NCBI GenBank assembly: GCA_013400155.1
Contig: VXBM01000871.1
Coordinates: 142,327-206,326, forward strand
DNA: 64,000 nt
Origin: Helopsaltes ochotensis
Taxonomy: Eukaryota; Chordata; Aves; Passeriformes; Locustellidae
Direction: 5' to 3'
The notes under the pieces are model-generated. The model worked only from the letters and a program-made list of their open reading frames with translations. It did no database searches and had not been told where the DNA came from. Numbering within the stretch: the stretch's first letter is position 1; each line of letters starts with the position of its first letter. The position numbers and the translations under genes are program-made. Below are positions 46,524 through 57,700 of this stretch, piece by piece.

Positions 46524-49111
46524 TGAAGGCTGCCCATGGCACAGTTGTGATGAAAGGAGTTGTGAATCAGGTTGTGATGTTGGGATGGGAATGCAGGAAG
46601 CCAATTACTTCCAGCCATCCCTGGAGAATCCCAAAAGAACCCCACTGCATTGCTGTGCATTGGAGACAGCTACTTTTCAGAGGCGAAAAAGGATATTAAG
46701 CTACTTCATGCACTTACAGTTCAGCCTATAATGAATTTTGTCCTGTTACCTTTGAGTGAGCCAGAAAAAAGTAAGTTAATATGATGTGATATTTCACAAT
46801 ACGCTAGCAACACTGTAAAAAAACCTAAAACTTGTTCCAAAGACTTCAACATGGTTGATTTTTTTTTCTTTCAAAGAAGAATCTAGGGGAGAAAATTCAC
46901 ACACTGGTAATGAAACTTACAGCATTCAGAATAGCAAGAGCCAAATGCTTTGCCATGAGACACGAATAGCTATATCAAAATTTTAAGCCTTCAGGAGGCT
47001 TTTATTAGTTGATAATATAATACTAATAGTTCTTTCTACGTGCACTATATGTTATTGTATATATAAGCAAAAAATGAAAGTATAGAAATACCTCATTTGG
47101 TTTTTTTGAGATAATGATATCAAATTGATTTGAGAATTAATTCCCCAAATGTCAGTTGGTATTGTGACTCAGTGAGCTTCTTTGAAAAAAGTAACCTTTT
47201 AAATTTAAAAAATATGCTTTATCTCCACCTACACAACCTCTATTGTAAGAGGCCAGAGTGTGTTTCTGCCTCAGAGGATTTTCCCAGAGCTGAGACCCTG
47301 TTTCCCACAGAAAACCCGTTTCCTGCAAACCACAAAGCTGGTTTCTTTACCAGTCACCAAACTCAGTTTTTTACTTTGAAATTAATAACTCTATATTCCT
47401 CAGCTTCAAGTGGCTCCGTGTGTGAATAGCTGATATCTTTGGTGTCCATTCTTTGGCAAGTGACAACCAGTTATTAAAGCACTTACAAATGCTCCATCTC
47501 CCAGCTTTATTTTGAGGCCATAAAAAGCTATACAACAATGACAGCAGTTAGGATTCTTAATAACCAGGGTTTGCATGAATGCTTATTTTTCCTTCAGATA
47601 AGAAGGAGGAGATCATAGACTATTACCTTAATTGTAAAAATACAATAGAACAATCTCTCTTTAGGGTCGGAGTCTGTGGGGCTGGACTATTTTCTTTCTT
47701 ACAGATGACTGTAGGACTCAGAATTATCTGTTTTATTCAGAGTTATAGAAATTATTTAAAAGACCTATGTCACCAGAATATCTGCCCTTCACCCTACCTG
47801 GAAACCTTCCCTTGAAGGTGAAAGTTAAACTCCAATCCCCTCCCCAGTGAGTGTCCAAGGACACTCTGTACAGATTCTGACTCCAAATCTTTCAGTAGCA
47901 TCAGAGAAAAGATGGGCTTTTCCCAAGTCTCCTGGAGAGCTGCTCTGGGCGCAGCTGGGAAAGAGAAATTGAGCAAAACAGCTTGAAAAAGATACTCAAG
48001 ATTTACAGCATCATTTAGACTTTCCTACAGATTCCTCCACAACTGCTGGTTCAGCTCATCTTTTGCCCCAGTTTATGCATGAAAAATTAAAGTTTAAACA
48101 GGACAATTATTGGCTGTGAAGGCATCGTAGTTCCCTTCTTTTAACCTTCCCTCACACAACTCTCACTTTGAGTCAGGCCCTCACTCTGGAAGGCAGAAAG
48201 GCTCTGTGTGCAGTTTTAGGAAGAGGAGCTGCAATGGTTTCCAGAGTTCACTTTGCACACTGGGATGGATAAGATGAAATAAATGATGCATTTTTAGTGG
48301 ATTATTGAAACTCTTTTACTGTGTGTTTTAACTGTTGGCTCTATGTACCAATGACCCGACAGCCAAGCTTTCCCAAAATGCTCCTGGGATGCATTTCAGC
48401 TTTATTTTTATAGCAGCCTCCAGGTTAAAGCACCTCAGGGCATCCTACAATATTAAATGAAATAAAATGTCAAAGCATATAAAGTATGTTCGAAGTGTCA
48501 TCTAAGATAGAACATCAGACTGCTGTCTAATTCCAAAAAGCTGCCAGTTATTCATTATATCTTAACAATAAGGGTAATGAATTCCTCTGATAAAAGCATG
48601 AAATTTAATATGACTGGGAGTCAGCAGAGGTCATCTAACTTGTATTTTCACGGGTCTTTCTGAGTGCAAAGGAATGGGTGTCAGTGAAGAGCACAGAAAA
48701 ACAGTAATGCGTGGCCCTGAGAGAGTTCATGAGAAATGGCAGGAGCAGTTCTCAGGAACCATTTTGCTCCCCACAACAAAAACTATTCCAGTTTTAAACT
48801 GACCTTGGCCAGCTGATTATACAGCTCTTGGTTAAGAACAATTTTGTTCATGTCTTTTGGATGACTTCTTCAGTCCCCACCAGTGCCTGTGCTATCCCAG
48901 GGCTGTGCTTCTGCCGCTGCCTTTCACTGCTCACCCTGGAGATTTCTGTGCCTCACACGTTCAGCTGGAAGGAAACAACCAACCAACCAAAGCACACGCG
49001 CTTTTATTGCTGTTCCTGTCAGGCTGAGCAGGTTCACAACATGATTCTTCCCAGAGTTAGTTGACATGTCTCCAGGAATGACAAAGTGGGCAACGATAGA
49101 AAAGGCCCTGA
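46524..49111. other. AT-rich non-coding stretch
   Basis: No gene or repeat recognised. Confidence 0.45.
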
Positions 49112-49163
49112 CTATATATTTTATATATATATACACATACCTATATATATATATATATATATT
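49112..49163. repeat. (AT)n microsatellite
   Basis: ATATATTTTATATATATATACACATACC followed by about ten TA units. This is a simple dinucleotide repeat, self-complementary and able to extrude a cruciform. Confidence 0.9.
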
Positions 49164-52022
49164 ACTGCTGGAAGTAATCTGCAGTGTAATCCATACTGTT
49201 AAACCCAGCAGGAGTTCCGGCTTCTAAGACATTTTGATCTGAATCCAGTGAATTAACAGAGCCCATAATCAGCTTTGTGCCTGGCATCAGTTTAAGCTGT
49301 CCACATGTGATTTCATGGTGCTTTGCTGTGCCAGGGTGCCAGGCAGGGCTTCCCTCCACCAAACAGTGCTGGGAACACTTCTGGGAGACCTTTGCACCAC
49401 GTCCTCCTCCTCAGGCCTTGCAATCCCCAGGGACTATGTTTGAAAAATTAGGGGTTGGTTCTAGCACTAGAAATGCCTTTTTACCACCAAGACCAACGTA
49501 AATAAAAACTGATGCTTTATTTTGTGGACAACTCATCACTTGTGTTCAGCTGAAGGCATGCAGGAAAAGATGAATAGCAAAGCTGCCCAGCTGGATTATT
49601 TTGGATGTTTGCTGTGCTTCCTGAGTGGAAACTCCAGGGGACCTGCAAACACCTGACCATAAATGATGAGTAACCTATTAATAAATTGACTCCAGCCATA
49701 GAGAATTTCAAGCGCACAGAACAGAGGCTGCTTCATCCCCACAGCCCCTGCACCTGCAAGAGCCGTGGCTCCTCACACCACACATCCCTCCAGGTGCCTG
49801 AGCTCCTCAACACTAGAACTTTAGCTGAAACAGCAGGGTCATGATGGGAGCCTGTGAGTCAACTGTCACAGAAAGAGAGAATTATAATGAAATTCCCCTA
49901 ATGTCAAGCTCTCTAGATTTTTTCCATACTCTAATGGAAAGATGTTTTAAGGTGAATGCTGTTCTTTCAGGTTTGTTATCGGCCCCAACTGTGTGCTCTG
50001 AGTCCCTGCACAAATCATTTCATGGATCTGTCACAACTGACTCCGTGCTGGATCATAAAGTTCACCAGATTTTGTAGTTTATGTAGCCAATAAACTGTAG
50101 TAGGCACAGAAACCTAATAATATAGAGAGAAATAAATAAAGGAAATTATGTAAAGAGACCTTTCTCAGTGTGATCTAATCCATGAACCCACCCACATTGA
50201 GCCAAGAACAGAAAAGTGTTAACATGCTCAGGAACACCCAGATCCTCCCAAAACAACTGAAATTTTAAAACTCCTTAAAAGGCAGCAGCACACACCACAC
50301 ATGGGCTTAAAAGATATTTTTAGGCTCTTGGAAAAGTCAAATCTAACTCTACCAGGAAAGGTTTTCCCACCAAGATTCAAATCTCTGATAGATTCTCCCT
50401 GTTTTCCACAACACATGGAAGATGCCATTGGACTGGCAGGTGTGCATGTCAAAAAAGGAACACTTTAAAGGGATTACTTACTGATTCGGGACATCATAAA
50501 TCTTTCAGAAACACAGGACCCAAAGTAAGCCCTTTCTGCAATTAAAAATGGGTGTAAAACTTTTAATTTAAACTAACAACTGAAGCAATGGATTTGCTTT
50601 AGTGGGGAACTTGTTTTAAACAACATTCTGAGAAACTATACCCAGGCTCTTGTTATTCCAGCATTATGGATATCAATTCCTCTGCTGCTCCCAGTGTAAA
50701 TCCCCAGCTGTGTTATCACGCTGCCCATGGCTGCAGCTCAGCTCTGCTGGGAGCAGGTGCTGTGCTGGTCACTTCAATCCAAATGTTGTGAGTCAGATCA
50801 CCACAGTTCATTGTAAATGCTACTGAATTTCATTCCTAACCAGAAAAGAATTACAAATCCTAAGGTTGCCACGCAGCAGAACTTGTGAGAATAAATGTCT
50901 TTAGGATAAGCTCCACTTAATATATCCTATTATATCTCATGTATAAGACATAATGTTATTAGGTACTAAAGATCTGTGCTGTCAACTCTCTCAGACACAT
51001 GCACAAAACAGATCTACAATTATTAATCAGCAGAAATGATGAAATTACTTACATTCCTCTTGCACACATATAGCAGGAGCCAAAGCAGCACTTTTAAACT
51101 CGTTTTAATCCCAAACTCTATACAATAGCAGCACAGTGGAAAGCTGCAGTACAAAAGTCCAGCTTTATGTCGCTCCTTCAGAGCAAAACATTGAAAATTA
51201 ACACAGATAATACTTCAGTGCCAAAGACTTTTGTTTCTCAGTTTACTTTTGCAGGTGCTGTCAACAAAACAGAAAATACTATAGTATTTAGGCTTCACTA
51301 GGACTAAAAGTGACAACAAACTCTACAGCAATTGCCTGCTGCACTCACTTTCTAACCACTTGTACTTTTCCCCATACTCTAATTTAGAACTGCTGTAAAG
51401 CCTGTCAGGTTTGATGGGAAACACCATGAAGCTGCAGTATCAGCAGCTTACATCATGAAATGCAGTAAGTCTGGGATGCAGTTTCACTGGGAGCCCCTTT
51501 TCCTGTCAGCCTGGGTTCTTTTTCTCTTCCATTTTTGAGCTTCTTTCTCTTTCCCAAGTAAAGCAGGAGAGAATTTGGGAATGGTGCTTTCCTATAGACA
51601 TGTATACGTACATACACACACACATATATATTCCTTTTTCTGAATATTAAAAGAGGTTTTCAGACATAACTTTTCCCTGCTCTGTTCATGGAAGGACATC
51701 ACACATCCAATCATGCCCCCATTCTATTAACTTAACTGCAATATCTGTGAAGGCAAAAAGACACTGTAAAAATGAAACTGCTTCCAGGTCTTAAGCAGTG
51801 CCACAGTAATTCCCTGGATTCCAAAGAAGTTTTTGCACCAGTAGATATGCATATGTCATCACTGTATATACCAATTACCCATGCAAATGGGCTGTGATTA
51901 TTTCCATGCACAATTATCCCGTCTGCACCTGCAAGCAGAGCATTTGCATACAGGAATTAAGTCGTGTGCGGGTGTTGCTTGTTTGGGTTCTGACACATTG
52001 TCTGTGTCTCTGTAATTTCCAG
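49164..52022. other. AT-rich non-coding stretch
   Basis: No gene recognised. A short mixed TA/CA microsatellite lies at about 51600-51632. Confidence 0.45.
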
Positions 52023-52135
52023 TGGAGCCCCACATCTTGATTAATGCCAGGGCTGGCAGTGGATCAGTGCCATGTGTTACCTGCCTGTCCTCACCTCCTC
52101 AGGAGCCCTCACAGCAGAGGAAACTGGAACAACAA
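52023..52135 (+). CDS. Candidate coding exon (hypothetical), plus strand
   Basis: A 113-base segment follows a good acceptor (TGTGTCTCTGTAATTTCCAG) and ends at a donor-like CAA|GTGAGA. After two phase bases, one frame is open for all 37 codons (starting EPHILINARAGSGS). In that frame a TAA lies a few bases before the acceptor AG and a TGA three codons after the donor, so the open frame matches the proposed exon closely. I do not recognise the peptide. A segment this short is open in at least one frame fairly often by chance, so support is weak. Confidence 0.2.
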
Positions 52136-53359
52136 GTGAGATGCTGAGTGAGAGCAGCCACAGCGAGCACTCGGAGGTGCAAACAACACTTCAAATGTGG
52201 GTGAAATGGAGCACATGTGGGAAATATCCTGGAGCACATCAAATGTCTCTGATTCGCACTGCAAGGCTGGAGTAGTGACCAAAAGCACACTCCACACACC
52301 CACCCAGCCCTGCCCTACTGCAGGGAGCCCTTCAGCTCCTTTCAGGCCTCTCTCATACAAATTTTCATAACAAATATCTTTATTTCTCAGAAACTATTCA
52401 TCTTTGCTCATTTCTCCATTTTTACAGTTAGATATGTAATATTAGAGCATGGATTTACTCTGGTTATTTGTTAATTAATTCTAAGAGCCTACGTGTAGTG
52501 TTGAAGCAAAAAATTTTAGCCTTCTTAGCACAAATAACCAATTCGGCCATTGCTTGTAACAGAAATACTGAAATCAGACTCAGGTAGTCATTAGTTTATT
52601 ATGAGAGAGCGTATTTCATACTTGGAATTTTGCTCATGGAATTGAACAAAACCCCCTATAGTACAATAAACAGATTGTAAAACATTGCATCAGAGCCTGG
52701 ATCTTCAGTTCATTAGACATAAAAATTCAGTCCCATTAGCTCCCTTCTTGAAGATGCTCTCTCTTTTACACTATCCATGCTTAGCAGCAGTTTGCTCCAG
52801 CTGACCTTCATTTAATACATTTTTACAGAAGGATTGCTTCAGGGTTCAAACATTTCTGTTGCTAACCACTGCACATGTTCTAGCACTTGGCCCTGAAGTT
52901 CTTACATCCTTCTGAGAACATTTGCTGCACAACACCACCATGGGAGTTATCATTTTTTAAAATATATAAGATAATTGATTTGTAATTATCAACAGGGAGA
53001 AATACCATTGCTGGTGTTTGCTAACCTAATTGTAAAATTTATTGTTCCTTTCAAGTCTTAATGTACTGCCTCAAGTGATCACCACTTAGACACCAACAGG
53101 CTGCAGTAAATGGAGTGGCAGCAGGAAGCCAGCGATGGAATTACCCACCTCTTGCACGATAAATGAAGTTCTTTTCTGACTGTTCTGCTCGTTACTGGGA
53201 TTTCCAGGGGAGTTCCTGCACTGGGATGCAGCCCAGGGGTCCCTGCTCTGCAGCAGGATCCTGCTCTGGGCCATGGCGTGCCTTGCTGGGGATGGGCTGC
53301 TGAGTTCAGGGGGGGCTTTGGGGAATGAACCCACGAACGGCACCTGGCAGCACCCAGGG
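52136..53359. other. AT-rich non-coding stretch
   Basis: No gene or repeat recognised. Confidence 0.45.
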
Positions 53360-53860
53360 TGCACCCACACACTGAGAGAACCCACAAACACATAGAGCAC
53401 CCACACACACACAGAGCACCCACACACACACTGAGAGCAAACACACAGAGCACCTACACACACAGAGAGCACACATACACACACTGACAGCACCCACACA
53501 CACTGACAGCACCCACACATACACTGAGAGCACCCACAAACACACACTGACAGCACCCACACACACTGACAGCACCCACACATACACTGAGAGCACCCAC
53601 AAACACACACTGACAGCACCCACACATACACTGACAGCACCCACACACACACAGAGCACACACACACACTGACAGCACCCACACATACACTGACAGCACC
53701 CACACACACACAGAGCACACACACACACTGATAGCACCCACCACACACAGAGCACCCACACTGAGAGCACCCACACACACTGAGAGCACACACACACAGA
53801 GCACACACACACTGACAGCACCACACATTGTGAGCACCCACACTGTGAGAGCACCCACAC
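53360..53860 (+). repeat. AC-rich minisatellite with higher-order units
   Basis: About 500 bases built from CTGACAGCACCCACACA and GAGCACCCACACACA variants. Two higher-order duplications are visible: a 63-bp block repeated at 53484 and 53547, then a 59-bp block repeated at 53610 and 53669. Long Cys/Val-rich open frames on the minus strand across this array are translations of the repeat and not genes. Confidence 0.93.
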
Positions 53861-54530
53861 ACTTTGGAACCCCTCCTGCAGGAGGTTCCCTACTGAAGCC
53901 ACCTCCAGCACCTCCCCTGAGCTGTTCTATCAACCTGCACCTTCCTTCTCTGCTGTCCTCTGCTGAGAGCTCTGTGATTCCCAATCCCAGCCCGTCCTGA
54001 TTTCTTAAGCCAAACCTCACTGCCTGTCTCTGGCATTAACAGAGAATAGAGGGAGTGGGAAAAAAGCAGCAAAGAGCTGGGCCCAGGGTGGCACACAGAG
54101 CACACCCCGAGCTGCATAAACTCAGATCCCTGGCCATGCTTCAGTGGTCTTTGCAGCAGCTCCTGAGGGCATGGCTCCTATCCATGGTGTCCCTGTTTGT
54201 TCAGGCAAAATGTGTCATCAAAAGTACAAAAATGTCCACTCTGTTTGCAGCTTCTAGAGTTTTTTCTCAGAATGTCCACCTTCTACCCTTCCAGTCCCAA
54301 TTTTTTATATCAGCTAAAATGTTTAATGGCCTCTTCTTTCTATTTTAGGTTCCTGGGAAGGCTGTATGAAGAAAGGTCTCCCAGAGGATCGATTATTGGA
54401 TTTTGTTTAATTTTTTTTACCCTTTTAAGAAGGCTTGAGCTAGGAGTCTTAGGCAAAATAAATTGTTTGAACTTGATCATGTTTAAAATTTGGAGAAAAA
54501 TGCAAGCTTTAGAGCTGAGTGCCCAGAACT

Positions 54531-54535
<5 letters not shown>
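53861..54535. other. Non-coding stretch
   Basis: No gene recognised. It lies between the AC-rich array and the GT microsatellite. Confidence 0.45.

Positions 54536-54571
<36 letters not shown>
54536..54571. repeat. (TG)n microsatellite
   Basis: About 17 uninterrupted TG units. Confidence 0.97.
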
Positions 54572-54575
<4 letters not shown>

Positions 54576-54736
54576 CTATGAATTATTTTGGTGCAGACTT
54601 AAAAAACACTCAGATTTTTTTCACAAGAAAAGTTTGCAATTCACTTGAAATATGATGTAGATATGGCAAATTTCAGGCCATTTTCATAAAGCATTTTTTC
54701 AGTCCTTGGATCCACCTGTCTGGATTCATCCCTAAA

Positions 54737-54760
54737 GATAATTCATTTGCATGAATTATC
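54737..54760. promoter_or_regulatory. Perfect 10-bp inverted repeat over an octamer motif
   Basis: The arms GATAATTCAT (54737-54746) and ATGAATTATC (54751-54760) are perfect reverse complements separated by TTGC. The centre contains ATTTGCAT (54745-54752), the octamer recognised by POU-domain (Oct) factors. A regulatory role is inference. Confidence 0.35.
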
Positions 54761-57700
54761 AATATATTATCAAATTTTATGAAGAGACACTTTTGTTTTA
54801 AAATCAAGTCCTCTTAACTTTCTAAAATAAATACAGCTACATGATTAATAGATATTAGACCTTTATTAAACATGTATAAACTAGATTCTTGTTAGGAAAT
54901 TAAAATTTAAGAAAAGCTAAATTAAATTCATAAATAATTCTGATCGGGCAATTTGATATTAATAGTTATTTTGTTGATATAAATGGTCTCCTGGTCACGC
55001 TGGGGCTGCGATCACTTACTCTCAGTGTTCCCTCTGTATCACCAGTACCCCACTAAACTGTAAGTGCAGCACTAAACTCCAAGGGTGGAGTGAATATTAA
55101 ATTGTCCTTGGGCTGCACTTATGAGCCCAGAGGAGGTGGAGACTGCCCCAAGAGCAGTTCACAACACATAGGGAAGGTCACCACAGCCCCATCACCATAG
55201 ACTGTGGCCTTTTCTTGTTTTTACTGCCCAGAAAATACCCTTGATGCTGAACTCACGGGGATCAGCCCAGAAGAAGGAGGCCGAGCACAGAGCCAAAAAG
55301 CAGCAACATCAGCACCACCTGAGGAGCTTTTTTTCCCCCAGACACTAAGAGGTCTGGAGCTGTGGAGAGCAGATTCCTCCAAACCTGCCCTTGGCGAACA
55401 TCCCCCCAGCCGCAGCAGCGAGCGCCGGTGGCGGCAGCGACATCGCATCCTCTGCACCCCGGCAGGGCCTGGCCAAACACTGCCCAGGGGGAGGCACAGC
55501 TGGATGCTTTCTGAACAACAGCAGCTGGCAAGGGCATGAAAACCCAGCACTTTCATCAGCTGGGGAGAAGAGGGAGGTTAGTGACAAGCAGTTTATGTTC
55601 ACACAAATGTGGACACAACTGAGCTGCCCCCAGAGGGGTTTCATCACCACAGAGGGGATGGCTCAAGGGTGGAACGCCCTTGTGAGGATGTTTCACACCA
55701 CCATCACCCTGGGCATAAACAACCTTGAGGAACCACGATGGTGGGTTCTCACTGAACTTTCCAAAAATCCACCAGGCAGTACCCCACCTCTCTGCCACCC
55801 TCCCCACATGGACCAGAACACACTGGCCTTGATGAAAAACAATGAACAGTCAAGATTCCATTGAAAGGGGAATCCCACAGGACCTTGTACCTATGGCCAA
55901 ACCTGACCCTCGTTCTGAGCAGTGGCCACACAGAGCTGTGGTGCCCTGGGAGCTCAGGGAGAGCTTCCCCCAGCCTGGCACCCTGCAACAAGAGGGTCCC
56001 CCAGGCAAGGGAAAATTCAGATTCCAATGATTTCTGCAATGGAAAAGCAGAACAGTTTCATAATTTCAAAAATCTTGGTATGTGGCAGAAACAAAGAGAC
56101 CTCACATAGAAATGTATGCAGAGATATTCTGAAAATACCAGTACACCTACACATCCACTGGGAAGTGATACCTCTTCTGCTTGCTGACCTTAGCACTTGG
56201 GATTTTTCCTGCAATTGTGCTTTAAAGGCAAGTTCTTGGCGGAGCAAACCAAGCAGATGTTGGACTTGATTTTACCCTTTTTTTTTCTTCATTCTAAGAG
56301 CAACCAAAAACTGCTTGCAATAAGGCATTTAATTTACTTATCTCCAAAGGGCAAAATATTCATACAGGCTCTTTTTTTTCCACACTATGCCCTACTTAAG
56401 CAATGACAATGTATAACACTACAATTTAGGCAGGTTCTGTTAAGTTTTGAGTTTTGTCCCTGTCATTCCCCTCTGTTCGGGGAGCAACACAGTCCAGTCT
56501 CTATAGGCTGCTTGAAAATTGCATAAGAAGCAGAGCAGCATTCTTTTTATCCACACATATAGTTTTAAATATGATCCCACCAAGCCATTAACGTCTGTGT
56601 GACAAGCTAGTGACTTTAGCTGCTGCCATTAATCCCACATCCAAGAGCAATTTCAGCCCCACTCAGTACCACTTGGTGATCTCAGTAATGATGCAGTTCA
56701 GAAGCAGACTGATGGCATAACCTGCCCTGACCCACAAATACATAAAAACTCTGCCTGCTGCATTACACTGCTTGGCTGCTGCATCATAGCTACAGAGCAG
56801 AATGCTTCAAAATGGCTCTGTCAGTCCTCAGGGGACTGAAAGAACACTTGAGAATTGTTCCCACTGGTTCCTCATAGCCATATGAGTGAATATCATCATA
56901 ATCTGAACAGTTTTCACAGCAACAATTTAAAAATACTCTCGATAGGTATTTTTTACAGAGGCCCTTTTATTCAGTCTCCTCTGCCTACTGAAAATAAACC
57001 TCACACAAATTTACAAACCTACATTTGTGCTGTCCTGCAGAATCTCCAGGTTTATCTTGCAAAAGAGCTTTTCTGCAGATAGGATAAACTAAAAAATGCC
57101 CAGTAATGACAGCTAACAAATTATCAGTTAGAAAATCCAGATTTGAAAGGCAGCCCTTCTGTTTACTTTCTCAGGTCCCAGGACTTCTCACTAGAGACAC
57201 TGGAAAGACACCTGCATGTGATGCAGAAGAGCACTAAAGATTAATCCTTAGCATCCTCCTCATGGTACCAGACAGGGACAGAGGAGTTTCCTGCTGGGGA
57301 AAACAACGTGGCTGAGAGCCACAAAACACTCACACAACCTCAGAAAGGTGACAGCAGACACAGCTCCAATAAGTGCTTTATGTAATGGGAAAATCACACT
57401 CAGGGCTCTCAAGGCCCCCTCTGCTCCTGCAGGGACCCCTGTTCAGAGAGGAGCTGTGCAGCACAAACCAGAAACCACTTCAGTCATTCTCAGGCCCGTG
57501 TTCCCCAGACCAGAGAGCAGCTGAAGAGCTCAGCAGCCCCTCCACCACCACTGCCCTTTCAGGGGAGCTGCATTTGAGCTGTTCATATCCACTGGGCACT
57601 CAACAGCTGAAATCCAGGTCTGCTCCTCCCAAGAGATCTTGGTCTTCCTTGATTCCACTGTCTTCGGAGCAGAATGGGCTGAGTCTGGGTGCCATCAGCT

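Noticed and set aside
53086..53862. Long Cys/Val-rich minus-strand open frames resembling cysteine-rich proteins
   Set aside because: They are read from the AC-rich tandem array in several frames at once and show no signal peptide or family motif.
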